Under the pieces are notes generated by a model, which saw only the letters and a list, made by a program, of their open reading frames with translations, was not told the origin of the DNA and searched no databases. A DNA stretch of 64,000 bases from CALBZE01 sp036381255 (GTDB lineage: Bacteria; Gemmatimonadota; Gemmatimonadetes; Longimicrobiales; RSA9), in the NCBI GenBank assembly GCA_036381255.1, contig DASVDG010000094.1, forward strand, positions 5,225-69,224, read 5' to 3'. How positions within the stretch are numbered: position 1 is the stretch's first letter; every line of letters starts with the position of its first letter. This document shows, one piece after another, positions 25,324-33,345 of this stretch. The position numbers and the translations under genes are program-made.

Positions 25324-25772
25324 CGGAGCCCCGCGTGCCCGCCGCGGACACCTCCCGGCGCCGCCCGCCCCCCGGCAAGCGACTCCGGCCCGGACCGGCC
25401 GCTTCGAACCGCGCCGCGCGCCGCTCCTGCATTCACGTCCGCGTCCCCCGTCCGGGAGGCGCTCGGTCCACGCTCGTCCCCACGTCGAGACCCAGCGTGC
25501 AACAGGCGCGCCCGCGCGATCCCCGGCGCACCCCGGCCGCTTCCGACGGGCCCGATTCTTCCAGTGCCGCCGCCGCGTGGGGCCGCGCCGGCTCCTCCGA
25601 CTCGCCGCCGGCCCGGCACCGCGCCGCCGAATCGCCCCGGGGCGCACCCCGCACCTCCCCGCCCCCTGGCGCCTCGGGGACGGGCCGCTATATTGCCGCC
25701 CGAAAATCGGCACAACGGATAGCGGCTGGCGTATGTAACGAGTGACTGGCCCACGACGAGGAGGAGGTTCTA
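25324..25772. other. 449-bp intergenic region, promoter at its right end
   Basis: Very C-rich on the plus strand with long unsupported open frames. No gene recognised. The only structured signal is a TATATT box at 25689-25694 followed by GCCGCC and, 70 bp later, the ribosome-binding site GAGGAGGTTC of the next gene. Confidence 0.4.
25689..25694 (+). promoter_or_regulatory. Candidate -10 box (TATATT) for the 90-aa gene
   Basis: TATATT followed by GCCGCC; a poor -35 (CTGGCG, 25666-25671) is 17 bp upstream. Predicted leader about 73 nt. Confidence 0.45.
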
Positions 25773-26045
25773 TTGGCTCGCAAGAAGCACGAGAAGGCGG
25801 TGTTCGACAGGGCGCGCGACGAACTCTTCAGCCACATCCACCGATGCGACGTCATCGGGGCGACCGAGGAGCAGCAGGTCGAGTGGATGGACGATACCCT
25901 TCAGTTCATGGCGGAGCGCTACCCCGACCTCTCCGAGCGAGAGCTCGACCAGCTCCGCACCCTCGGGCTACGCTTCTGTCAGCCCGTCATCCCGCACGGA
26001 AAAGAACGCCCGACGGAAGACACGGGCGAGGCGAACGCCGCCTGA
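25773..26045 (+). CDS. Small acidic helical hypothetical protein
   Basis: 90 aa, TTG start with a strong GAGGAGGTTC site. MARKKHEKAVFDRARDELFS, then HIHRCDVIGATEEQQVEWMD and FMAERYPDLSERELDQLRTL. It is predicted all-helical and acidic, with no recognised domain. The pattern of hydrophobic positions and the good initiation signals make it a real gene. It has its own promoter-like TATATT box and is not obviously part of an operon. Function unknown. Confidence 0.7.
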   Translation: MARKKHEKAVFDRARDELFSHIHRCDVIGATEEQQVEWMDDTLQFMAERYPDLSERELDQLRTLGLRFCQPVIPHGKERPTEDTGEANAA

Positions 26046-26276
26046 GCCGAAGGTCGCGGGCCCGCGGCCGACTCGCGCCGCGACCGCCTCGTGACCGCCA
26101 CGATCCGGGGACGTAAGGACGCGCACCGCTGCGTCCCTGCGTCCCTCTCGTTTTTCGCGCCCCCATCCGCCCACCTCGCCCCCACCCCATCGCGCTTCGC
26201 CCAGCCCGCCCCGGCAAAAACACCTGTTCCTGCCGGGAACGACACTTGCGCTCCGGCTTCGACAGCGGAGGTGTCT

Positions 26277-26645
26277 ATGGCGACGAGATTCGGGACCGAG
26301 ATGAGGGCCGGCGCCCAGCCGGGTCGCGCGGAGCATGGATACATCCGGCGTTTTTACGCCGGCGAGGAGGTGCCGTGCCACGTGGGGTGTGGCGGGGCGG
26401 CCGAGGTCGTGCGGGTGGGCACGGCCGCGGACGGCGGCGGCGAGCTGTGGATGGAGTGCGGGAGTTGCGCGCAGCGCGTGAGGTATGCGGTGCCGCAGGC
26501 GTCGCGGGAGGAGCGGGAGGGGGTGAGGCGGGCCGTGGACGGGGGAAGTGAGGCGGTGTGTCCGCGGCATGCGCGGCGTACGCCGTTGCAGCCGCGTGGG
26601 CGTCAACTGGTGTGTCCGGAATGCGGCGTTCGGTATCGCGAGTGA
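26277..26645 (+). CDS. Zinc-ribbon protein upstream of and coupled to PBP2
   Basis: 122 aa. Cys pairs appear at CHVGCGG, CGSCAQ, CPRHARR and CPECGVRY: probably two zinc ribbons, the first formed by CHVGC + CGSC and the second by CPRH + CPEC. It has no signal peptide, so it is cytoplasmic. The stop overlaps the next start (TGATG), which suggests co-translation with penicillin-binding protein 2; it might regulate or partner cell elongation, though that is inference only. GCGGAGGTG precedes the ATG. Confidence 0.65.
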   Translation: MATRFGTEMRAGAQPGRAEHGYIRRFYAGEEVPCHVGCGGAAEVVRVGTAADGGGELWMECGSCAQRVRYAVPQASREEREGVRRAVDGGSEAVCPRHARRTPLQPRGRQLVCPECGVRYRE

Positions 26646-28561
26646 TGCGGCTGATGGGGCGGCGCGGCCGGGTCGAGCATCCGCGGACGCTTCGCCGGCG
26701 GCGTGGCCAGGGGGCACGGATCGCGGTGGTGATGTCGGCGGCGGCGCTGACGTTCGCGCTGGCGAAGATCCAGCTGTTCACGACGGAGCATTATGCGCTG
26801 GTCGCGAAGGAGAACCGGCTGAGGCCGGTGGTGGTGCGGCCGCCGCGGGGGACGGTGTACGACCGGCACGGCCGGGTGGTGGCGGAGAACGACGTCGGGT
26901 ACCAGGTGTTGTTGATGCCCGCGCCGATGGACTCGATGCTGGCGACGCTGGGCCGGCTGCGTCCGATCCTGAGGCTGACGGACGAAGAGGTGGAGCGGGC
27001 GATCCGGAAATACAAGCGGCAGAGCCATCTCCCGATGGAGGTGGACAACGATGCGTCGTACGTGGCGGTGTCGCGGTTGCAGGAGCGACGTTTCCTGTTC
27101 CCGGGGGTGTTGATCCACGAGTATCCGAAGCGGCGGTATCCGGCGGGCCCGGCGGTGGCGCACCTGATCGGGTACGTGGCGGAGATCAGCGAGAGCGAGC
27201 TGAAGCTGCCGGAGTTCGCGGGGTACGAGCAGGGGCGCTGGATCGGGAAGGCGGGGTTGGAGCGGTCGTACGAGGGGGTGTTAGGTGGGACGCCCGGGAT
27301 GCGTTATCTGGAGGTGGACGCGCTGGGCCGGATCAAGCGCTGGTTGCCGGAGGAGGCGGGGGTGCCGCCGATCCCGGGGAGGGACATCCGGCTGTACCTG
27401 GATCTGGATCTTCAGCGCTACGTCGCCGAGTTGTTCCGGGAGATCGCGGCGCAGACGGGGATCGCGGATTTCCAGGCGGCGTTCGTGGCGATCGAGCCGG
27501 AGACGGGCGGGGTGCTCGCGTTGTACGCGTCGCCGAACTTCGACCCGAACGCCTTCGTGGGCGGGGTCAGGCCGGAGCTCTGGAAGCGGTTGAACGAGGA
27601 CCCGCTGGATCCGCTGTTGAACCGGGTGGCCGGCTCGGCGCAGCCGCCGGGCTCGACGTTCAAGATGGCCACGGCGTCGATGGCCATGCAGCTCGGCCTG
27701 CTGAAGCCGGGTGACCGGATGCCGATCCCGTGCGGCGGCGGGCTCCGCTACGATGGGCGGTACGCGCGCTGCTGGCTCGGTTCGGGCCACGGATCGCTGG
27801 ACCTGGTCGGCGCGATCAAGAACTCGTGCAACGTTTACTTCTACCAGGTCGGGATCAAGATCGGGCTGGAGCGTTTCCTGGAGCTGGGGAGCCGGATGGG
27901 CTTCGGCGCGCCGACGGGGATCGATCTGCCGAACGAGATCTCGAGCACGTTCCCGGCGAGCAAGGACTGGTGGGAGCGGAAGTGGGGGTACCGGCCGAAC
28001 GAGAACGAGATCATGTCGCTGGCGATCGGCCAGGGCGCGGTGAACCTGACGCCGCTGAAGCTGACGCAGCTGTACGTCGCAGTGGCGCGGCAGGACGGGA
28101 AGGCGCCGGTGCCGCGATTGGTGCGGACGAACGAGCCGCCGCGGGTCGGTCTCGACCTCGGCATCGGGCGCGAGGAGGTGCTGACGCTGCGCAAGGGGCT
28201 GCGCCGGGTGGTCGCGCCCGGCGGCACGGCGGCGATGAGCCGGCTGCCGGTCTGGGACTTCCTGGGCAAGACCGGCACGGCGCAGAATCCGCACGGCGAC
28301 GACCACGCCTGGTTCGTGGGGATCGCGGGGCCGTGGGGGAGGGAGCCGGAGATCGTGGCCGCGATGTTGCTCGCGCACGGCGAGCACGGGTACGTCGCGT
28401 CGGGCGTCGTCGCGAACGCGGTGAATTTCTACCTGAATCGGAAGTACGGGCTTCCGTTCGACCGGTACCCGACCGTGCGCGAGCGGCTCCCCCGGGGGCT
28501 CCCCGTGGACTGGCGGTGGTACATGTCCGAGGTCGTGGATCCTCCCGTGTCGGAACCCTAG
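26645..28561 (+). CDS. mrdA: Penicillin-binding protein 2 (elongation transpeptidase)
   Basis: 638 aa. One N-terminal membrane helix (ARIAVVMSAAALTFALAKIQ), then the PBP2 dimer region with RPPRGTVYDRHGRVVAEND and GLERSYEGVLGGTPG, then the transpeptidase: PPGSTFKMATA (active Ser near 337, SxxK), KNSCNVYFYQVG (SxN) and FLGKTGTAQNPHG (KTG near 542). It cross-links peptidoglycan during side-wall growth, normally with the SEDS protein RodA. Here mreBCD and rodA are absent, and the partner is instead a small zinc-ribbon gene. ATG 26645 was chosen for the TGATG overlap; ATG 26621 is an alternative. Confidence 0.93.
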   Translation: MRLMGRRGRVEHPRTLRRRRGQGARIAVVMSAAALTFALAKIQLFTTEHYALVAKENRLRPVVVRPPRGTVYDRHGRVVAENDVGYQVLLMPAPMDSMLATLGRLRPILRLTDEEVERAIRKYKRQSHLPMEVDNDASYVAVSRLQERRFLFPGVLIHEYPKRRYPAGPAVAHLIGYVAEISESELKLPEFAGYEQGRWIGKAGLERSYEGVLGGTPGMRYLEVDALGRIKRWLPEEAGVPPIPGRDIRLYLDLDLQRYVAELFREIAAQTGIADFQAAFVAIEPETGGVLALYASPNFDPNAFVGGVRPELWKRLNEDPLDPLLNRVAGSAQPPGSTFKMATASMAMQLGLLKPGDRMPIPCGGGLRYDGRYARCWLGSGHGSLDLVGAIKNSCNVYFYQVGIKIGLERFLELGSRMGFGAPTGIDLPNEISSTFPASKDWWERKWGYRPNENEIMSLAIGQGAVNLTPLKLTQLYVAVARQDGKAPVPRLVRTNEPPRVGLDLGIGREEVLTLRKGLRRVVAPGGTAAMSRLPVWDFLGKTGTAQNPHGDDHAWFVGIAGPWGREPEIVAAMLLAHGEHGYVASGVVANAVNFYLNRKYGLPFDRYPTVRERLPRGLPVDWRWYMSEVVDPPVSEP

Positions 28562-28676
28562 GCCCCGTCGGCCGTATCACAGCAGGTGGCGTCGGCTCGG
28601 CCGGGCGCCGCGCCGCCTGGGCGGTGGCCGCACAACCCCACGCCGGCGGTCCGCCGTCGGCCGAAAGGAGGCGACC

Positions 28677-29033
28677 ATGTCGCGTCGACCGTTCGCAGCG
28701 GTTCTCCTGATGCTCCCGCTCGTCGCCGCGCGTCCGGGGGCGGCGCAGGTGCCGACGGCGCCGGCGCCCGCGCGCGTCGTCGTCCAGAACGACACGTACT
28801 CGTCGTTGATGATCGCGATCGTCGACGGATCCGGACGCGAATCCGCCCTTGGCCAGGCGCCGCCGGAATTCTCGAACACCCTCATCGTGAAGGAGCCGCT
28901 CCCCGAGGGATCGGTCCGGCTCGTGGCCCGCCTGGCCGGCGAGTCGGAGGTGCTCTACCGCTCCGACGAGGTCCGCCTCCGTCCCGGCACACGCATCCGC
29001 TGGCGGCTGCCCGATAACCGGATCGAACACTGA
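28677..29033 (+). CDS. Exported hypothetical protein (118 aa)
   Basis: A clear signal peptide (AVLLMLPLVAARPGAAQ) precedes a ~90-residue beta-rich domain (ARVVVQNDTYSSLMIAIVDG, SEVLYRSDEVRLRPGTRIRW). The fold looks Ig- or lipocalin-like by strand spacing, but I recognise no family. AAAGGAGGCGACC precedes the ATG. It lies 115 bp after PBP2 and may be transcribed with it. Confidence 0.7.
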   Translation: MSRRPFAAVLLMLPLVAARPGAAQVPTAPAPARVVVQNDTYSSLMIAIVDGSGRESALGQAPPEFSNTLIVKEPLPEGSVRLVARLAGESEVLYRSDEVRLRPGTRIRWRLPDNRIEH

Positions 29034-29235
29034 CGCGCGGCGCCCTGCCGCGGCCACCCGGCGAGACCCTCCAGCAGAACCCCGGTGAATGCGGTCCGCC
29101 TCCGCGGGCCGGCCCGGGGACACGGCAACCCGTCCTGGCGGGCGGAGCTCGGGCGCCGCGCCGGGTACCGGCCGACACGAGGCGGCCCGGGCCGCGACGA
29201 GGCGGGCGGGGGTGGCCGGACCCCGCGCCGGTGAG

Positions 29236-29241
29236 TAGATT
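29236..29241 (+). promoter_or_regulatory. Candidate -10 box (TAGATT) for the TPR/zinc-ribbon operon
   Basis: TAGATT about 82 bp before the first TPR gene, with a poor TGGCCG 17 bp upstream. It is the only AT-rich hexamer in the 289-bp spacer. Confidence 0.4.
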
Positions 29242-29322
29242 GCGATGGGCCGCCGCCGCGGCACTTCTTCCCGGTCTCCACGTCCATGACTCCGGTCTCG
29301 ATGGTGAGAGGAGGCGCAGAGT

Positions 29323-30390
29323 ATGGCCACACCGTTCCTCAGCTCGGAGGAGTACGATGAGCGCGCGCATCGCCTGTACAACGAAGGTGATTACGAGCGC
29401 GCGCTCGAGACGCTGAAGGAAGGGTTGGTCCTCTACCCCCACGCGGCCGAGCTGCACGTCGGCCTGGGCTACACTCGCCTGGCGCGCGACGAGTTCGCCT
29501 GGGCGAAGCAGGCGTTCGAGAAGGCGCTGGCCCTCGACCCGGACCACGAAGACGCGCTGGTCGGCCTCGGCGAGGTGCTGTTGCGCCTGGGCCGGAGAGA
29601 TGAGGCGCTGGAGCTGTTCGACCGCGTACGCCGCGGCGGCTGCGCCGACGACCTGGACCTGCTGCTCTCCATGGGCCGCGCGCTCTACCGCGACCAGCTT
29701 TACGAGGAGGCCCGCGACGTCTTCGCCGATGCGACGGCGCTGCACCCGGAGAGCGCGGACGCCGTGGCCGCGCTCGCGTACACGCTGCACCGCCTCGGCC
29801 GGGCCGGCGCGGCGCGGCGCGAGCTGCGCCGCGCGCTCCGGCTCGACCCCCAACTGCACGAGGCGCGGATCTACCTCGGGCACCTCCTCTACGATCGCGG
29901 CGACTGGGAGGGCGCACTGCGCCAGTTCGAGCGGGTGCCGACGGCGGAGCACTGGGACTCGCTCGCGCTCTGGCGGCTCATCGAGCTGAAGCGCGCGATC
30001 GACGGGGCGCGCCCCGGCCACCCGCTCCTGGCGGAGTGGGACGCCCGTCGCGAGCAGCTCGACGCCGAGTACGATCCCATCGAAGAGCTGCTCGCGGAGG
30101 TCGAGCAACGGGTGCGGGAGTCGGACGAGGATCGCGGGGATCCCGACGTCGCCGAGCCGCCCACGCACCGGATCCGCCTGCCCGACGGCCAGACGTACCA
30201 CGGGAGCTGGCTCGACATCGTCCGCCAGCTCCGCGATGCCATCGGCCGGCCGCAGGAGACGATTGCACAGTTCATGCGGCGACAGGCGGACGAGCAGCGC
30301 GCGCGGACGGGGATCGGCATACCGGCCGATGATCCCGAAGCGTTCCTCCGGGCGAGCGCACGCGCCGGACTGCTGCGGATCGAGTGCTGA
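29323..30390 (+). CDS. Tetratricopeptide repeat protein
   Basis: 355 aa. Five or more TPRs cover residues about 10-210 (YNEGDYERALETLKEGLVLY, ARDEFAWAKQAFEKALALDP, and so on). A distinct C-terminal domain (about 275-355) follows, with THRIRLPDGQTYHGSWLDIV and RQLRDAIGRPQETIAQFMRR, which I do not recognise. It has no signal peptide. It is the first of three tightly packed genes (4-bp gaps) that end in a zinc-ribbon protein. A scaffold or assembly role is likely; partners are unknown. GAGAGGAGGCGC precedes the ATG. Confidence 0.8.
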   Translation: MATPFLSSEEYDERAHRLYNEGDYERALETLKEGLVLYPHAAELHVGLGYTRLARDEFAWAKQAFEKALALDPDHEDALVGLGEVLLRLGRRDEALELFDRVRRGGCADDLDLLLSMGRALYRDQLYEEARDVFADATALHPESADAVAALAYTLHRLGRAGAARRELRRALRLDPQLHEARIYLGHLLYDRGDWEGALRQFERVPTAEHWDSLALWRLIELKRAIDGARPGHPLLAEWDARREQLDAEYDPIEELLAEVEQRVRESDEDRGDPDVAEPPTHRIRLPDGQTYHGSWLDIVRQLRDAIGRPQETIAQFMRRQADEQRARTGIGIPADDPEAFLRASARAGLLRIEC

Positions 30391-30394
30391 GCGG

Positions 30395-31363
30395 ATGACG
30401 GAACCCTTTCGCGCGCTTCGGCCGCTCGACGAGGCGGAGCCCGCGATCCGATTGCTGGAGACGTACCGGACCCCGGCGGAGCTCACCCGCGCCGTTCGCG
30501 AGACCTGGCGGGCCGTGGAGCACTCGCTTCGCCTGCTCCTTCGCGCCGACCGCGATGCGCCCGACGAGCTGCGGCTCGCGGCGCTCTCGCCCACCGAACT
30601 GCCGATGACTCGCCTGTTCGACGCGCTCCGGCGGCGGGAGACGATCTCGCTCGAGCTGGCCGGGATGGCGCACGAGTTCGAGCGCGCGGCGGCCCGCGCC
30701 GAACAGGGTGAGGTCCGCGCGGCCGATGCCGACCTCGGGCGCCAGGTCGTCGCGCGGCTCCGCGCGGAGGCGGCCGCGCCCACGCGTGAAGCGCCGCCCG
30801 CCGCCGCGGCGCCCGAGCCTGAAGTGCCCTGGGAAGCCGTTCCTCCGGAGCGCTGGTCCGGTGCCCGCCGTCTCACGCTCGCGGCCGCCGTGGTTTCCCT
30901 GCTTGTGCTCGTCGCGTTCCTCTTCGCGCTGCTGCGCTCGCTCGACGACCGGATGGAATCGGCGACCGCCGCGTTCGCCGCGGGGCGGCTCGACGACGCT
31001 GAGACCCAGTTCCGGGCGATCCTGGAAGAAGCGCCGGAGGATGTGACGGTCCAGCTTTACCTGGGCCGGATCAACCGCCGGCAGGGCGACCACGCCGCCG
31101 CGGCCGAGTACCTGAGGACGGCGGCGCGGATCGCGCCGGATGACCCGGATGTACGCCGCGAGCTCGGCCACCTCTTCATGGACCTGGACCGGCCCGGCTC
31201 GGCCGCGGAGCAGTACGAGCGCGCGCTCGAAGTGGAGCCGGGCGACGAACGGGCGTGGATCGGCCTGATCCTCGCGCTGCGCGCGGCGGGCGATCCCCGG
31301 GCGGAGGCGCGTTTGCGACAGGCGCCGCCGGAAGTGCGCGCGCTCCTCACGACAGGGGAATGA
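30395..31363 (+). CDS. Membrane-anchored TPR protein
   Basis: 322 aa. The N-terminal ~150 residues are helical and cytoplasmic (LLETYRTPAELTRAVRETWR). One membrane helix lies at about 160-185 (LTLAAAVVSLLVLVAFLFAL). About four TPR-like units follow outside (AAFAAGRLDDAETQFRAILE, YLGRINRRQGDHAAAAEYLR, AAEQYERALEVEPGDERAW). It begins 5 bp after the stop of the preceding TPR gene. The two TPR proteins may interact across the membrane; this is inference from operon structure. Confidence 0.78.
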   Translation: MTEPFRALRPLDEAEPAIRLLETYRTPAELTRAVRETWRAVEHSLRLLLRADRDAPDELRLAALSPTELPMTRLFDALRRRETISLELAGMAHEFERAAARAEQGEVRAADADLGRQVVARLRAEAAAPTREAPPAAAAPEPEVPWEAVPPERWSGARRLTLAAAVVSLLVLVAFLFALLRSLDDRMESATAAFAAGRLDDAETQFRAILEEAPEDVTVQLYLGRINRRQGDHAAAAEYLRTAARIAPDDPDVRRELGHLFMDLDRPGSAAEQYERALEVEPGDERAWIGLILALRAAGDPRAEARLRQAPPEVRALLTTGE

Positions 31364-31367
31364 ACCG

Positions 31368-32102
31368 ATGACGGACAGCGTGGTGGCGCACCTGCACCAC
31401 GCCCTGGTGCAGGTGCTACGGAGCCGTGGCGACGGCGCGCTCGACCGCCCCGTCACCGTCGCGGAGATCTATCAGGACCTGATCCCGTACCGGGCGGCGC
31501 GGAGCATCGCGGGCGTGGAGCTCAACGCCGACTACGAGCACGCGCTGCTCCGGCTGCTCGCCGGCGAGGGGGGACGCGTCCGGCTGGAGCCGGCGACGGC
31601 GCGCGACGAATTGCGACGGGAGCTCGAGTCGCCGAACCCGAACGTCACGCTCTATCGCAAGTACGCCGCCTGCGACGTATGGGTCGCCGCGCCGGCGGAC
31701 GCGGACCGCCCGGGCGGATCCCTGTCCGCGGGCGGCGCGGGACCCGGCGCGCCGGCTGCGGTCGCGGCCCGGTCGGGACCGACGCCGCGTCCGCAGGCCG
31801 CGGGCGGACCAGTCGCGGAGCGCGGTGCGACGGCTGCGCCATTCGCGGAGCGTGCGGCCGGCGCGCCGGCTGCCGGGGCGCAGGCGGCGGAGCCGGGCGG
31901 GGGATCGGGCGGCGGTGCATGCGCATTCTGCGGCGAGCGGCTGCCGCCCGGGCGTGCGGCACGCTTCTGCCCGTTCTGCGGCGCGGACCAGCGGCGCCGG
32001 CCGTGCGCCCGGTGCGGCGAGGCGCTGGACGTCGGCTGGCGCTACTGCATCGCGTGCGGCGCCCCGGCGGCGGCGGGGCCGGGGCGGGGCGCGGCGCCGT
32101 GA
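31368..32102 (+). CDS. Protein with conserved N-terminal region and C-terminal double zinc ribbon
   Basis: 244 aa. The first ~105 residues form an ordered domain (VTVAEIYQDLIPYRAARSIA, YEHALLRLLAGEGGRVRLEP), then an Ala/Pro/Gly-rich linker (about 110-180). A double zinc ribbon follows: CAFCGERLPPG / CPFCGAD and CARCGEALD / CIACGAP. Such ribbons mediate protein or nucleic-acid contacts. It is the third gene of the TPR operon, starting 5 bp after the upstream stop. The function of this three-gene set is not known to me. Confidence 0.75.
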   Translation: MTDSVVAHLHHALVQVLRSRGDGALDRPVTVAEIYQDLIPYRAARSIAGVELNADYEHALLRLLAGEGGRVRLEPATARDELRRELESPNPNVTLYRKYAACDVWVAAPADADRPGGSLSAGGAGPGAPAAVAARSGPTPRPQAAGGPVAERGATAAPFAERAAGAPAAGAQAAEPGGGSGGGACAFCGERLPPGRAARFCPFCGADQRRRPCARCGEALDVGWRYCIACGAPAAAGPGRGAAP

Positions 32103-32184
32103 TCTCCGGGCCCGGTCGTCGGTTGCGCGATCGGCGGAGGCTCGCGTCTTGCGACGTCGCGGCGGCGCCCCGCGCCGGGGGCAG

Positions 32185-32213
32185 TTGACGCACCCATCGG
32201 CCCGATTTATCTT
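32185..32213 (+). promoter_or_regulatory. Strong sigma70-type promoter of the cytochrome c gene
   Basis: TTGACG (32185-32190), exactly 17 bp, TATCTT (32208-32213), followed by CGCCCCC. About 97 bp before the cytochrome ATG. The same pair (TTGACG-17-TATCTT) recurs at 46810. Confidence 0.7.
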
Positions 32214-32310
32214 CGCCCCCGTTCCGGCGCCGATGGGTCGCCGGAGTCGTTGAGCGTGCGTTGAAGCGGGTCCGAGCCCGCGCGCCGAATCCCACTCTAG
32301 GAGGACGCCC

Positions 32311-32787
32311 ATGCGCTGGACGAAGTGGACCGCGGTCTACGCGGTGATGGGGATGATGGGCATGGCCGCGTGTCAGCCGGCCGAGGAGCAGCCGCCCGCG
32401 GCGGAGGAGCCCGCGGCTCAGGCGCCTGCGGCGGAGCCGGGCGCACCGGCCGCCGCACCGGCGCAGCTGCCGCCCGGTGTGACGCAGGAGATGGTCGCCC
32501 AGGGCCAGCAGATCTTCACCGGGCAGGGTAACTGCTACACCTGCCACGGCATGAACGCGGAGGGCTCGCAGCTCGCGCCGAACCTGACGGACGACCAGTG
32601 GCTCTGGATCGACCCCGCGCAGGGCGACCTGCTCACGCAGGCGACGGAGCGGATCAAGTCCGGCGTCCCGCAGCCGAAGGAGTTCCCGGCGCCGATGCCG
32701 CCGATGGGCGGCGCGCAGCTGTCCGACGAGCAGGTGCAGGCGGTCGCGGCGTACGTGCTTTCGCTCGGCGGCGCGCCGCAGCAGTAG
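32311..32787 (+). CDS. Lipoprotein c-type cytochrome (monohaem)
   Basis: 158 aa. A lipoprotein signal (AVYAVMGMMGMAACQ, Cys about 22) is followed by a Pro/Ala/Glu-rich linker and a class I cytochrome domain: GQQIFTGQGNCYTCHGMNAE with the CxxCH haem site, then AFD-like Met ligand region PAPMPPMGGAQLSDEQVQAV and C-terminal helix VAAYVLSLGG. It is a membrane-tethered periplasmic electron carrier, typical of aerobic respiration. AGGAGGACGCCC is a strong ribosome-binding site. Confidence 0.9.
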   Translation: MRWTKWTAVYAVMGMMGMAACQPAEEQPPAAEEPAAQAPAAEPGAPAAAPAQLPPGVTQEMVAQGQQIFTGQGNCYTCHGMNAEGSQLAPNLTDDQWLWIDPAQGDLLTQATERIKSGVPQPKEFPAPMPPMGGAQLSDEQVQAVAAYVLSLGGAPQQ

Positions 32788-32793
32788 TAAGGC

Positions 32794-33291
32794 GTGACGC
32801 GGTTCCGCATCACGGCGTCGGGGCGCTCGCGAATCGGGCGCCCCGAAGTCGTATTCGCCCTGTGCTTGGGGCTCGCCGCCCCGGCGTGCGACGCGCCGGC
32901 ACTCGGCGAGCGCCCGGCGGTGCTCGAGCTGGACTCCGACACGGTACGGCTCGAGGCGGGCGTGACCGTCGCCGACGTTGTGCTCCGCTCGGGCGGCGCC
33001 GATGCGGTTCATCCGGATACCATCCGCATCCGCGTCGGTGACGTCGTGCAGTTCACGGCCGCCGACGCGCGTTCGCACGCGGTCGAGTTCGATCGGGAAC
33101 GGCTCACGCCCGACGCGGCGGCGTTCCTCGAACGGACCACCCAGCTCCGCAGTCCGCCGCTGCTGACCCGCGGCGCCCGGTGGATCGTCAGCTTTGACGG
33201 CGCGCCGCCGGGTGCGTACCCGTTCACCGACATCGCGACCGGCGCGGGCGGCCTCGTGACCGTGGCTCGGGCGCCGCGGCCGGCCGGCTGA
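32794..33291 (+). CDS. Cupredoxin-like exported protein without obvious copper site
   Basis: 165 aa, GTG start 6 bp after the cytochrome stop, so co-transcribed. A signal/lipobox-like segment (VVFALCLGLAAPACDAP) leads to a beta-sandwich: VHPDTIRIRVGDVVQFTAAD, ARSHAVEFD, GARWIVSFDGAPPGAYPFTD. This follows plastocyanin-like architecture, including the His of SHAVEF. The C-terminal C-x-x-H-x-x-M loop is missing, so a type I copper centre is unlikely. It may be a structural partner of the cytochrome. Confidence 0.65.
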   Translation: MTRFRITASGRSRIGRPEVVFALCLGLAAPACDAPALGERPAVLELDSDTVRLEAGVTVADVVLRSGGADAVHPDTIRIRVGDVVQFTAADARSHAVEFDRERLTPDAAAFLERTTQLRSPPLLTRGARWIVSFDGAPPGAYPFTDIATGAGGLVTVARAPRPAG

Positions 33292-33332
33292 GCCGGGCGC
33301 CGCCGCGCCTGGCGCCGGCCCCGCCGGCCCCG

Positions 33333-33338
33333 TATACT
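33333..33338 (+). promoter_or_regulatory. -10 box (TATACT) giving a probably leaderless leuB mRNA
   Basis: TATACT ends 7 nt before the ATG at 33346, so transcription would begin at or next to the start codon. No Shine-Dalgarno sequence is present. Confidence 0.55.
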
Positions 33339-33345
33339 CCCGATC

